34,707 bases of DNA from Proteobacteria bacterium SPGG2. Lineage in GTDB: Bacteria; Pseudomonadota; Gammaproteobacteria; Acidiferrobacterales; SPGG2. A program made the translations under genes and the position numbers. The notes under the pieces were generated by a model. The model ran no database searches and was not told where the DNA came from. It saw only the letters and a list, made by a program, of their open reading frames with translations. Below, piece after piece: positions 23,957 to 32,916 of this stretch (position 1 is its first letter; every line of letters begins with the position of its first letter). The stretch lies in NCBI GenBank assembly GCA_001643475.1, contig LXTK01000241.1:483-35189 (forward strand), given 5' to 3'.

Positions 23957-24853
23957 CTATGCCAGAATCTCGTCCAAGGCCAGCGACAACTCTGGATAGC
24001 GAAACTTGTAACCGGATTCGAGCAATCTTTTGGGTATGACCTTCTGCCCGGTGACGTACAAATGTGCCATCTCTCCAATAAGTAAACGCATTGCCCACCC
24101 CGGGGCCCACATGAATGCAGGCCGATGGAGGATGGCACCCAGCTTGGATGCGAAGTCGTGATTCGTCTCGGGATTGGGCGTCGTAGTATTAAAAGGGCCT
24201 TGCAACGACTTATTCGCCATGAGGTACAGCACAATATCTATCAGATCATCAATGTGAATCCACGACATCCATTGCTTGCCACTCCCCACATGACCGCCCA
24301 ACCCCAACTTGAACTGGGGCAATAGTGAGCTCAATGCACCCCCACCTTTCCCAAGGACTACACCCGAACGCAACAGACAAACCCGAACACCATGGTTAGT
24401 GGCCTTTAAAGCCTCCGTTTCCCAAGCCTTACAGAGGTCGGCTTGATATTCTTGGCCGGGTGAAGAGTCTTCTGTTAACACTTCATCCCCGCGGGCACCG
24501 TAATAGCCGACGGCTGAACCATTGATTAGTAGGCGTGGTGGGCTTCGCACGTGAGCGATGTAATCTATTAATTGTCGTGTCACCCCGACACGGCTTGATA
24601 TGAACGTCTGCTTGAGCTCCCTTGTCCAACGACCACTGCCGAGGCTCAGGCCGGCAAGGTTTACGATCGTCTCGGGTGTACTTTCAGCATCTAGTTCTTT
24701 CAGTGACTCAATCAGCCGGACCGGTCCTTTGAATTGCTGCTGTGCTCGGCGTCTGTCGCGGGTTAATACGGTGACGGCGTACCCGTCGGCGAGTAGCCGC
24801 TTACACAGCGCGCTACCGATAAAGCCGGTACCCCCGGTTACAGCTATGTTCAT
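23957..24853 (-). CDS. TIGR01777 family epimerase (SDR, YfcH-like)
   Basis: The product is 298 residues. It is an extended SDR fold: NAD(P) site MNIAVTGGTGFIGSALCKRL at residues 1-20; VNLAGLSLGSGRWTRELKQTFISSRV is the hallmark of TIGR01777; SAVGYYGARGD carries the YYG element; and PFNTTTPNPETNHDFASKLG ends the substrate side. Members resemble nucleotide-sugar epimerases but their reaction is unknown; the E. coli relative is YfcH. The start is ATG at 24853. First gene of a minus-strand run with alaX and the GFA remnant. Confidence 0.92.
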   Translation of the reverse strand: MNIAVTGGTGFIGSALCKRLLADGYAVTVLTRDRRRAQQQFKGPVRLIESLKELDAESTPETIVNLAGLSLGSGRWTRELKQTFISSRVGVTRQLIDYIAHVRSPPRLLINGSAVGYYGARGDEVLTEDSSPGQEYQADLCKAWETEALKATNHGVRVCLLRSGVVLGKGGGALSSLLPQFKLGLGGHVGSGKQWMSWIHIDDLIDIVLYLMANKSLQGPFNTTTPNPETNHDFASKLGAILHRPAFMWAPGWAMRLLIGEMAHLYVTGQKVIPKRLLESGYKFRYPELSLALDEILA

Positions 24854-24955
24854 CTCTTAACTACCTCCCATATCTGCCGCAGATAGTAAACCTGACTTGC
24901 TCGTGACCACAAAGCACTTAAGAATAGGCGTCGGGATTGCGACGCTAGGATAGCG

Positions 24956-26809
24956 ATGGGCAAAGCGAGAGTTCGAACATGGGTGTGGCATTTTGACAGT
25001 CCGGTAGAGAAGATCTGGCCGGTGCTTGCCGATACGGCGCGTTTCAATGAGGCGGCGCAGCTACCGAAACACAAAGTACAAGAAATTCCACAAGCTGACG
25101 GTTCCACACGCTACTACGGTCATGCTCGCATGGGACCATTCAAATTGAGTTGGGAAGAGTTGCCGGTTAACTGGGTTGATAATCAATGGTTCAGACATTG
25201 TCGTCATTTCAGCCACGGGCCTCTCAAGTCACTTTGCGCGACATTAAAGTTTTTTCCAGAAGACACCGGCTGTCGAGGTGAGTATACGATTGAAGTTGAA
25301 CCAGCCAATCGGCTCGGCCGTACGATCTTAGCATTGGGATTCTTACGCAATGTCGGCAAGACATTCTCACCGCTCGCAGACAATGCCCGCCACTTTGCCC
25401 GCGGTCAAAGAGAAACCGAGTTCGATCACAAACCACCCGAGCTGACACCGGGCGCCAAGCAACGTGTGCCCGCGTTAGTTACCAAGATTGAAGCCACACC
25501 ACACGGTCATGGGCTGGCACAAAAACTCGCTGACTATGTCTTAACGCGACAGGAAGTCGACCTCTGGACCATCCGCCCCCTGAAACTCGCACGTAAGTGG
25601 GGGGTACTCGATCGCCATGCCATTGAAGTATGCCTGGAGGCGGTGAAACAGGGATTGCTCGCGCTGCGCTGGGATCTGTTGTGTCCGCGCTGCCAAGTCG
25701 GAAAGAAGTCGGTATTGGCCCTCGGCCAGCTACCCACAGGCGCACATTGTTCATCGTGCAACGTCGACTACGATCGCGAGTATTCTAAGAACGTGGAACT
25801 CGCGTTTTATCCTGCAACATCGATTCGTCCCCTGGAAAGCGGTGAGTACTGCCTATTTGGCCCAATGAGCACACCCCATATCAAGTTACACCTGACGCTG
25901 GAGCCGGGTGAGAAGCGCGACGTCGCCATCGATTTACCACACGGCAACTACCGCTTGCGTACGCTAGAACCGGCAGGTGAGGAGACCGCTCAATGGGATA
26001 CCGGTGGCTTCCCATCAGTCGTTGCCGATGGGACGACGGTTGTCGCGGGCGAACCCTCAGCGACAGGAACGGTAAGCCTGAACAATAAGTCGGAACGGAA
26101 ATTGACCTTCATCGTCGAGGAACGTGCGTGGATGCGCGACGCGTTGACCGCGGATCGCGCCACCGCGTTACAGGCCTTCCGTGACCTATTCAACGAAGAT
26201 ACCCTGCGGCCGGGTGACAATGTCGACATCGACTACATCACCATCATGTTTACAGATCTAAAGGGCTCGACTGCACTTTACGAGCGTATCGGCGACCCCC
26301 GCGCCTACCACCTAGTGCGCGAGCACTACGCCATCATTGGCAAGACGGTGCGTGAATACGATGGCGCCGTCGTCAAGACGATTGGCGATGCCGTGATGGG
26401 TGTATTCACGAACCCTGAAAATGCCCTGCGTTGCGGCATCCAACTGCACACTGATTTTGCCGAATTCAACTCGACATCGGGTAAGGAACCGGTGACGATT
26501 AAAGTGGGATTCCACGTTGGACGGTGTATTGCGGTGTCGCTTAATAACCGACTTGATTACTACGGCACTGCTGCCAACAAAGCGGCGCGCCTGCAAAACC
26601 AAAGCGTGGGTGGCGACATCGTGATTTCACCTGAGTTGGCGGCTGACCCAAACGTGGCGTCGTTGCTCGTGAATTTCTCTCCGCGGGAAGAACAGGCGAA
26701 ACTGAAAGGTTATAGCGAGCCCATACGATTCCTTCGGATCACGGCAGAGGAGCTTACTGCTAAGCGCCGCTCCCTCCCTAACCCTCCCCCATCACAGGGG
26801 AGGGAATAA
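24956..26809 (+). CDS. Class III adenylate/guanylate cyclase with N-terminal SRPBCC-like and zinc-ribbon domains
   Basis: The product is 617 residues, soluble. Residues 8-150 look like an SRPBCC/START-type ligand-binding fold (VWHFDSPVEKIWPVLADTARFNEAA). A middle region with CPRC (Cys243, Cys246) and CSSC (Cys265, Cys268) looks like a zinc ribbon, resembling DUF5939-type cyclases. The cyclase domain is C-terminal from about residue 425: metal Asp434 (FTDLKGSTALYERIGD), Lys474 and Asp478 (VKTIGDAVMGVF), and LDYYGTAANKAARLQ carrying the transition-state residues. It makes cAMP or cGMP; Lys and Asp suggest ATP. A lipid-like ligand as regulator is inference. The last residues (NPPPSQGRE) come from a palindromic repeat at 26782-26804. 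Confidence 0.85.
   Translation: MGKARVRTWVWHFDSPVEKIWPVLADTARFNEAAQLPKHKVQEIPQADGSTRYYGHARMGPFKLSWEELPVNWVDNQWFRHCRHFSHGPLKSLCATLKFFPEDTGCRGEYTIEVEPANRLGRTILALGFLRNVGKTFSPLADNARHFARGQRETEFDHKPPELTPGAKQRVPALVTKIEATPHGHGLAQKLADYVLTRQEVDLWTIRPLKLARKWGVLDRHAIEVCLEAVKQGLLALRWDLLCPRCQVGKKSVLALGQLPTGAHCSSCNVDYDREYSKNVELAFYPATSIRPLESGEYCLFGPMSTPHIKLHLTLEPGEKRDVAIDLPHGNYRLRTLEPAGEETAQWDTGGFPSVVADGTTVVAGEPSATGTVSLNNKSERKLTFIVEERAWMRDALTADRATALQAFRDLFNEDTLRPGDNVDIDYITIMFTDLKGSTALYERIGDPRAYHLVREHYAIIGKTVREYDGAVVKTIGDAVMGVFTNPENALRCGIQLHTDFAEFNSTSGKEPVTIKVGFHVGRCIAVSLNNRLDYYGTAANKAARLQNQSVGGDIVISPELAADPNVASLLVNFSPREEQAKLKGYSEPIRFLRITAEELTAKRRSLPNPPPSQGRE
26782..26804. repeat. REP-like GC-rich palindrome forming the 3' end of the cyclase gene
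   Basis: CCCTCCCC (26782-26789) and GGGGAGGG (26797-26804) form a perfect 8-bp stem with a 7-nt loop. It resembles common intergenic palindromes of the CCCTCCCC...GGGGAGGG kind. It sits inside the last codons of the cyclase gene, and the TAA follows at 26807. Confidence 0.55.
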
Positions 26810-26911
26810 GGCACTCGGAATCAAAACTCCAACAGACCATGGGCCATCAATAATTGACGACCTACACACAGCTACATGGTGTCCAACCCAATGACCACCT
26901 TTGTAGGTAAA

Positions 26912-26947
26912 CGCCGCGAGCTTGCGCTCCAAAGGTTCGGTACGCAT
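26912..26947 (-). pseudogene. Remnant of a second class III cyclase gene (first 12 codons)
   Basis: On the minus strand ATG at 26947 begins MRTEPLERKLAA, identical in protein to residues 1-12 of the cyclase starting at 29453. The two DNA stretches differ at about three of 35 bases. After this point the similarity ends (FTYKGGHWVGH...). It is the 5' stub of a lost paralogue, or a small duplication. The gap 26810-27011 holds nothing else recognisable. Confidence 0.65.
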
Positions 26948-27011
26948 GGAAATGATTCCTTGGCTCCGCTGTCTAGACGATAATTATGTTACACGCTTAG
27001 CGGCGTTTTCG

Positions 27012-27602
27012 TCACCGACTCCGTAGTGCCTCCTGTACGAAATCCAATCGGTCTTGACCGAAAAACATCTGGTCGCCGACAAAGAACGTGGGCACGCCGA
27101 AGGCACCACGGGCCACTGCGTCGTCCGTATTCTTTCGCAGCCGACTCTTGATGTCGTCCCGCTGGATCTCGGCAAAGTACGCATCTGCATCCAACCCCGC
27201 TTCGACAAGGGTTGCCCGGACTTCATCCACTTCGTTTAGGTTTCTAGCATGAACCCATATGGCCTCGAACATGGTCTTGACGTAAGCGTCCGTCTCCTCG
27301 CGTTCCTCGGCAACAAATACGCCTCGCATGATCGGCAGTGTCTGGATGGGTGAATGCGGATTCATGACAAATGGTACGTCGAGATGTTTGGCCCGCATGA
27401 TCAAATCGTCGAAGTACCATTTACGCTTTGCGGGGATCGACAAGGGCCCCGGATTGCCTGTCGACTTGAAGATGCCGCCGCAGAATACCGGCGTCATGCG
27501 TAACCGGCACCCGGCCTCCTCGGCAATAGTCGGAAGCTGGGTCCACGCCAGATAGGTTGGAAAACTGACGACATCGTAAACGAACTCTAGTTGCTTAGAC
27601 AT
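27012..27602 (-). CDS. DsbA-family / 2-hydroxychromene-2-carboxylate isomerase-like protein
   Basis: The product is 196 residues with a thioredoxin fold plus helical insert. The start MSKQLEFVYDVVSFPTYLAW fits the HCCA isomerase / kappa-GST branch, where the DsbA Cys-x-x-Cys is replaced; here it reads Ser-Phe-Pro-Thr, so a glutathione-dependent isomerase or transferase is more likely than a disulfide oxidase. The cis-proline loop is GAFGVPTFFVGDQMFFGQDRLDFV. HCCA isomerase acts in naphthalene degradation, but no such pathway is visible and most genomic copies have unknown substrates. The start is ATG at 27602. It stands alone between cyclase genes. Confidence 0.85.
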   Translation of the reverse strand: MSKQLEFVYDVVSFPTYLAWTQLPTIAEEAGCRLRMTPVFCGGIFKSTGNPGPLSIPAKRKWYFDDLIMRAKHLDVPFVMNPHSPIQTLPIMRGVFVAEEREETDAYVKTMFEAIWVHARNLNEVDEVRATLVEAGLDADAYFAEIQRDDIKSRLRKNTDDAVARGAFGVPTFFVGDQMFFGQDRLDFVQEALRSR

Positions 27603-27692
27603 GTTCCGCGCTTGGGCGTCATAAACTTATCGAGGTACGCTAATTTATCACCTCGGAGGAGTTTGACCGAGTTCAGCGCCCCAAGGGACGGA

Positions 27693-29453
27693 CTAAACTT
27701 CCCACCCCGCCTTGCGCAGGCCGTCCAGATTTAACTCCGTCTGGACCGAATTCAGAACAAAAATCTTGCGATAGTCGTCGGCCGTTTTGATGCCGCGTTT
27801 TGACAGGTATTCATCCAGACACACGCGCGCTTCCTCCTTGCGCCCCATGTGGCCAAGAAGGATGGTCTTGAACCCGAGATAGGAGACGTCGTGGGGCCGA
27901 GCGCTGAGACATTTCTCGAGGTGCACATACGCTTCCTCGAACCGTCGCTGCCCAAGCGTCGCTTGCACGAGCTGGAAATAATAATTGTGTAGCTTCGGGT
28001 CAAGGGGGCTGAGCTTGAGACACATTTGCCCATACCCTTCCGCCTCCTCGGGCTCGCCGGAGTGGGTCAGGGCCAAGGCAAGCACCTCATAGGCCTCGGG
28101 TGAACTTGGGTTGAGCTCGACCGCCTTGCGTCCGGCCTCCACCGCTTGTTTCAAGTCGCCTTTCCAGATGTGGGCCATGCATAGCACCAAATAAATTCGG
28201 AAGTTCCTGGGATCGATCGCTGTCGCCTTCTTTGCCAGATCGAACATGGTAGCCGCTCCATCGACGTAGTCAGCGTATTGGGCATAGACATCGGCGCTGT
28301 AACAAAGCGCCAACGCAGTGTAGGCGTCGGCGAATGTGGGATCGGCTTCGATCGACTTTTCGAACAGTTGTTTTGTCTCCGTCCGGTATCTGCCGTAAGA
28401 GGGCATGTTGGCCAATCCGCGCAGGTACAGCTCCCAGGAGTTTAGGTTTCCCGGCCGTTTTCGAGTCACCGCCAATATTTCCGCCTTGCTCATCTCGGGC
28501 TCGACGGCGGCGACAATATTGGTGGTGATCTCGTCCTGAACCGCGAAAACGTCCTCGAGTTCGCGGTCGTAGCGGTCGGCCCATAAATGGTTTCCGGTCG
28601 AACCGTCGATGAGCTGAGCGCTGATGCGCACCCGATTCCCCGCTTTGCGCACGCTACCCTCGAGCACATAGCGTGCCCCCAGATCGTTGGCCACCTGGCG
28701 CACGTCGGGTGATTGGTTTTTATAGGCGAAAGTGGAATTACGCGCGATCACCGGAAAAGACCGCCAAGCCGCAAGCAAGGTGATGATATCTTCGGTCAAG
28801 CCGTCGCTAAAGTAATCCTGTTCCGGATCGCCACTGATATTGTTGAAGGGCAGCACGGCAATCGAAGGCTTGCCGGCTAACGGAATCGCGCCTGCCTCTG
28901 GGCTGGGACGTTCTGTAACTTCGTCCAGCCCTTGCTGCACCCGATACGCCCGTACCGGCTCGGCAATATTCTTGACCTCTTGCTCGCCCATGAACCCGTA
29001 GCTAAGTGGCAGCTTCTTGCCAATCGCGGTGCGCACGGATTCGGAGATGCAGATACCACCCGGTTCGGCGAGACTCTCGAGGCGGGCCGCCACGTTGACG
29101 CCATCACCATAGATCTCGTCTTGATCGACAATCACTTCACCCAGATTGATGCCGATACGGAACTGGACCTTGCGATCGTCGGGGAGATCTTGATTGCAGT
29201 CTTTGAGGTGGCGTTGCACATCGACGGCACAACTCAGCGAATCGGAGACAGTAGCAAAATCGGCAAGCACAGCATCGCCCGCGTAGTGCACCACGCGGCC
29301 TCTGTGGGACTCGATGCCGACTGTGATAACGTCAAGGTAAGCGCGTAACGCGCGATGGGTACCCTCCTCATCCTCACCCGTCAGTCGACTATAGCCGGCG
29401 ACGTCGGCGTAGAGGATGGCGGCGAGCTTGCGTTCTAAAGGTTCGGTACGCAT
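27693..29453 (-). CDS. Class III adenylate cyclase with TolB-like and TPR regions
   Basis: The product is about 586 residues from ATG 29453 (a further ATG at 29495 is possible). Residues 1-170 are a class III cyclase: RKLAAILYADVAGYSRL (metal Asp17), VVHYAGDAVLADF (second metal Asp) and DGVNVAARLE (Asn/Arg). A TolB/FlgO-like domain follows (IAVLPFNNISGDPEQDYFSDGLTEDI...VLEGSVRKAGNRVRI). The C-terminal ~250 residues are TPR-like helix pairs. There is no transmembrane segment. This layout is widespread and multi-copy in proteobacteria; the signals sensed are unknown. Its first 12 codons also occur as an isolated stub at 26912-26947. Confidence 0.9.
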   Translation of the reverse strand: MRTEPLERKLAAILYADVAGYSRLTGEDEEGTHRALRAYLDVITVGIESHRGRVVHYAGDAVLADFATVSDSLSCAVDVQRHLKDCNQDLPDDRKVQFRIGINLGEVIVDQDEIYGDGVNVAARLESLAEPGGICISESVRTAIGKKLPLSYGFMGEQEVKNIAEPVRAYRVQQGLDEVTERPSPEAGAIPLAGKPSIAVLPFNNISGDPEQDYFSDGLTEDIITLLAAWRSFPVIARNSTFAYKNQSPDVRQVANDLGARYVLEGSVRKAGNRVRISAQLIDGSTGNHLWADRYDRELEDVFAVQDEITTNIVAAVEPEMSKAEILAVTRKRPGNLNSWELYLRGLANMPSYGRYRTETKQLFEKSIEADPTFADAYTALALCYSADVYAQYADYVDGAATMFDLAKKATAIDPRNFRIYLVLCMAHIWKGDLKQAVEAGRKAVELNPSSPEAYEVLALALTHSGEPEEAEGYGQMCLKLSPLDPKLHNYYFQLVQATLGQRRFEEAYVHLEKCLSARPHDVSYLGFKTILLGHMGRKEEARVCLDEYLSKRGIKTADDYRKIFVLNSVQTELNLDGLRKAGWEV

Positions 29454-29527
29454 GGGGGGCGTCCCTTTGTTCGTTCGCTTGGGAACAGCCGCCATATTAC
29501 TACAACGGAAATCCTTGTCGAAGACGA

Positions 29528-30091
29528 TTAGGTGTGGCTAAAGCGCTTGGCGCTGCGATCCTTTGGATCTTGCTCCAACCCTAAGCATGATTGGCGCAGG
29601 TGGTTCCACAGATTAAGACGCGTCCAGTCCGGTTCGGGTAGCGGCTTGAGTTCATCCGAAAGGAACGGGTTAGGTAAGAAAACGGTCAGCTGTTGCTCGT
29701 CTTTGCCATTGAACAACCGCAACCCCCAGCCAACCGGGGCATCTGCATCGTCCAAGTGTCGATAGAGTTCAGCGTGGCTGGTTCGACGCCAGGCAGCCAG
29801 TTCAGGCGTAACCGGATTGTTGCGGCTACCCTTGTGCTGGCCAATACAGACATGAAAATGCCAAGCGCCGAAGTCGACGGTCAAGTAACCATCGTACAAA
29901 GAGATTCGGGTAGGTGCATTGGGCGCCCTGATCTCCCAAACTGCGCCCTGAATCAAAATACCAAAATGAATCGAAGACCAGTAGTGCTCAAAGATGTCCT
30001 TGCAAAGTCCGAACAGAAAGTCTTCCGATGTATCTAGCGGAAACACCTCCAACACGCCCATGCCGGGCTCATCGACACGCTCGGGCATCAC
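29528..30091 (-). CDS. Conserved protein of unknown function
   Basis: The product is 187 residues with an even, soluble composition and many aromatic residues (DFLFGLCKDIFEHYWSSIHFG, ISLYDGYLTVDFGAWHFHVCIGQHKG). The pattern of conserved-looking His, Trp and Cys in the middle suggests a folded enzyme or binding protein. I half-recognise it as a proteobacterial conserved family of unknown function, but cannot name it with certainty. It starts (ATG 30091) six bases after the aminotransferase stop, so the two form an operon and may act on related substrates. Confidence 0.7.
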   Translation of the reverse strand: MMPERVDEPGMGVLEVFPLDTSEDFLFGLCKDIFEHYWSSIHFGILIQGAVWEIRAPNAPTRISLYDGYLTVDFGAWHFHVCIGQHKGSRNNPVTPELAAWRRTSHAELYRHLDDADAPVGWGLRLFNGKDEQQLTVFLPNPFLSDELKPLPEPDWTRLNLWNHLRQSCLGLEQDPKDRSAKRFSHT

Positions 30092-30099
30092 ATAACTTC

Positions 30100-31476
30100 T
30101 TAAGCGGCCTTGAGTATACCCATTGCATCGTCAAGGGCACGACTTAGTCGATCGAAAAGGTCATCGATTTCCGCTTCGGTAATGACCAACGGCGGACAGA
30201 TACCGACGGAGTCGCTTGGCAGCGGTCTTACGATAAGCCCGTGCTTCAAGGCATTCGTTTCGACCGCGGCCGCCGCTTTGGTCTCGGGTGGAAAAGATTG
30301 CTTGGTCGATTTATTGGCGACAATTTCGATTCCTCCGATCAACCCGACACCGCGCGCATCCCCTACCAATGGATGCTCGCTCAAGGCTTTAAGGCGCGCT
30401 TGAAACCTCGGCGCAACATCGCGCACATGGCCCAAAATGTCGCGTTCTTCATAGATCTTGAGGGTTTCCAGGGCAACCGCAGCAGCAACCGGGTGTCCGC
30501 CATAAGTATTGCCGGTGCCGAACACACCAAGTTTGCGGCTTTGTTCGACGAACGCCTGGTAAATGGGGGCAGAAACCATTACGGCACCAATCGGCAGATA
30601 GGCCGACGAGAGCTGTTTGGCGCAGGTCACCATATCCGGGGTAATGCCGTAGGTTTGTGAGCCCCACATATTTCCCGTACGACCGAAACCGCAAATGACT
30701 TCATCCGCAATCATGAGGATGTCGTGGCGTTTGAGTATGACCTGTACTTTTTCGAAATAGCCGTTCGGCGGTGTCATAACGCCGCCAGCCCCCATCACCG
30801 GCTCGGCGATAAAGGCGGCAATAGTGTCAGGACCTTCGCTAAGAATTAACTGCTCAAGACTTTCGGCCAACCGATTGGTGAATTGCTCTTCACTTTCGTT
30901 CGGCTCGGCATAACGATAGTAACACGGCGTGTCGGTATGATAGACCCGTTCGATCGGCAGATCGAAATCGTTATGCAGGTAAGGTAGGCCAGTAAGACTA
31001 GCCGCCGCAATCGTTACACCGTGGTAGCCGCGCTTGCGCGCAATGATTTTCTTCTTGTGCGGACGTTCAAACGCGTTATTGTAGTACCACACAAGCTTCA
31101 TCGCGGTGTCCACCGCCTCCGACCCGGAGTTCACAAAATACACTTTGGCCATCGGCTCAGGCGCCATGCCGATGAGCTTTTCCGCAAGCGCAATCACCGG
31201 TTCGGTAGAGCGGTGCGCAAACGTATGAGAGAAAGGTAAGTTTTGCAGTTGTCGAGTGGCGGCTTCGACTAACCTCGGTTCGCTTGACCCGAGCGAAACA
31301 CACCAAAGACCAGCCAATCCCTCAATATAACGGTTACCGTCGCTATCCCATACGTATATCCCCTCCCCACGGGTAATGATCAACGGCCCTCGGTCTTCGT
31401 GAGCAGCCAGATTGGTGTAGGGATGTAGGTTGTAGGCAATGTCTTTTTTGGCCAGCGAGTCTGTATGGTTTGACAT
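30100..31476 (-). CDS. Class III aminotransferase (PLP-dependent, putrescine/omega-amino acid:pyruvate type)
   Basis: The product is 458 residues. Fold-type I PLP enzyme: VYFVNSGSEAVDTAMKL (PLP phosphate site), RKRGYHGVTIAAASLTG, the DEVICGFGRTG motif with the pyridine-N Asp, and the Schiff-base Lys in VTCAKQLSSAYLPIG. Together with LHPYTNLAAHEDRGPLII at the start this fits omega-amino acid or putrescine-pyruvate aminotransferases (SpuC-like). The amino donor cannot be fixed. AGGAGG lies 8 nt before ATG 31476, a strong ribosome-binding site. Operon with the unknown gene downstream; the amidohydrolase upstream on the same strand could belong to the same catabolic route (inference). Confidence 0.9.
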   Translation of the reverse strand: MSNHTDSLAKKDIAYNLHPYTNLAAHEDRGPLIITRGEGIYVWDSDGNRYIEGLAGLWCVSLGSSEPRLVEAATRQLQNLPFSHTFAHRSTEPVIALAEKLIGMAPEPMAKVYFVNSGSEAVDTAMKLVWYYNNAFERPHKKKIIARKRGYHGVTIAAASLTGLPYLHNDFDLPIERVYHTDTPCYYRYAEPNESEEQFTNRLAESLEQLILSEGPDTIAAFIAEPVMGAGGVMTPPNGYFEKVQVILKRHDILMIADEVICGFGRTGNMWGSQTYGITPDMVTCAKQLSSAYLPIGAVMVSAPIYQAFVEQSRKLGVFGTGNTYGGHPVAAAVALETLKIYEERDILGHVRDVAPRFQARLKALSEHPLVGDARGVGLIGGIEIVANKSTKQSFPPETKAAAAVETNALKHGLIVRPLPSDSVGICPPLVITEAEIDDLFDRLSRALDDAMGILKAA

Positions 31477-31568
31477 GCTCTTATCCTCCTAAATTCTTGG
31501 CGCCACCCCAAGCTTACCGCCCATTGTGGCCAATCTGGCCATATAGGTAAACTGGCTTCGTTACTGTC

Positions 31569-32720
31569 TTAGGTAGCTAGATCGTCGCTGAATCCGTAGA
31601 AACGCAGACAATTGTCCCACATGATCTTCTTTTTGGATTCGAGACCTACCCCAGGTAATTCGAGGAAAGTATCGATCCCGTGTGGAAACGGCCCATCGGC
31701 ATGCGGATAGTCCACCGACATAACGACATTCTCGTCACCGATCATATCGATAACGATCTTTAGCATTTCCTCGTCTACATCGGTTGCAATAAAACACTGC
31801 CGCTTGAAGTACTCACTCGGTAGCGCCGATAATTGAACCGATTCACCGCCGCCATATTTTCCCCATTGATCATCGAGGCGCTCCAACCACCAGGGCAGCC
31901 AGCCACAATTACCTTCCAGAAACCCTACCCGTAGATCCGGAAACCTCTCTAGCACTCCACCCAAGATCATGGCCCCTAGGGCCAACATAAGCTCAAACGG
32001 AAACGCCGAGGCATGATTTAAGGTGCGAAAATTTGGCAACCCGACGAAACGGTTGGATACGTAATCTTGGCAGGCGCCGCCGCTGGTTCCATGGAACGTA
32101 AGCGGTATTCGCAAGCGCATCAGTTCTCGCCATAACACATCACATTCGGGCGCGTTGAAATAGCGACCATTGACAGGCATCGGTAACAACACCACCGCCA
32201 CATGGTGTTTTTCCTCGACCGCACGCCGCGCTTCGGTTGCCGCCATTTCGGGGTCGTGCAAAGACAAAATCGCCGATGCTTTTAAACGCTTCGGATCTGT
32301 GGCGCAGTAATCGGCGAGCCAATCGTTAAAGGCTGCACAACAGGCGGTTGCATATTCGGCTTCAAGCGAATCGATAGACACCACCATGTGCGCAAACGTG
32401 CGATACAAGACTGCAAAATCAATGCCCTCGATGTCCATCGATTCGAGCGTGGAAGTTGCATCATAGTCACGCTCACGTATCGACCGGTATACATCTTCCG
32501 TTGGAGTATCCATGTACTTCTGTGCGTTGGCCACGTCTCGATCGAGCGCCCATGGCGGAATAATGCGGCCCTGAACTTCCCAATGCGGAAAGTTGGTAGG
32601 TGCCCACCCCAAATATTTGGGCATTACTGAGTGATATCTTTCATCCAAGTACTGTTCGTAGACATCGCTCGGCTCGATGACGTGGAGATCACTGTCTATG
32701 ATGTGCAAACCATCTTTCAT
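31569..32720 (-). CDS. Amidohydrolase family protein (amidohydrolase-2 / ACMSD-like)
   Basis: The product is 383 residues in a TIM-barrel. Metal ligands: DSDLH at residues 9-13 on strand 1, His in LTFHGTSGG, and the catalytic Asp in MSVDYPHADGPFPHG. This matches the ACMSD/gamma-resorcylate decarboxylase branch (Pfam amidohydrolase 2), which contains both decarboxylases and hydrolases. The substrate is not identifiable. The start at 32720 is backed by GAGGAAAG upstream. It lies 92 bases upstream of the aminotransferase on the same strand. Confidence 0.88.
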   Translation of the reverse strand: MKDGLHIIDSDLHVIEPSDVYEQYLDERYHSVMPKYLGWAPTNFPHWEVQGRIIPPWALDRDVANAQKYMDTPTEDVYRSIRERDYDATSTLESMDIEGIDFAVLYRTFAHMVVSIDSLEAEYATACCAAFNDWLADYCATDPKRLKASAILSLHDPEMAATEARRAVEEKHHVAVVLLPMPVNGRYFNAPECDVLWRELMRLRIPLTFHGTSGGACQDYVSNRFVGLPNFRTLNHASAFPFELMLALGAMILGGVLERFPDLRVGFLEGNCGWLPWWLERLDDQWGKYGGGESVQLSALPSEYFKRQCFIATDVDEEMLKIVIDMIGDENVVMSVDYPHADGPFPHGIDTFLELPGVGLESKKKIMWDNCLRFYGFSDDLAT

Positions 32721-32868
32721 CCAACTTTCCTCGCTGTGATCAGGGTACCACGCAAAATTCCAGATTGCCTATTCACCGATGGCGCACCGACAACATCAAG
32801 AAAGTACTCGTTTTATCGCTGTATTTGTATCGTACTTAAGCTTTTGCGCACCGACAAATTTCAACTAA

Positions 32869-32891
32869 GCTTGTAGCTTGTAGCTGGTAGC
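32869..32891. repeat. Heptamer-phased dispersed repeat, copy 4
   Basis: GC followed by TTGTAGC-TTGTAGC-TGGTAGC, three tandem 7-nt units, 26 bases before the start of the 32917 gene. This is the cleanest copy in the window. Confidence 0.5.
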
Positions 32892-32916
32892 GCGTTAGCA
32901 TCAGTAGGTACGTAAC

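Noticed and set aside
23905..24234. N-terminal 110-codon extension of alaX
   Set aside because: It overlaps the epimerase gene antisense-free but out of frame, with no AlaX similarity; the RBS supports the start at 23904.
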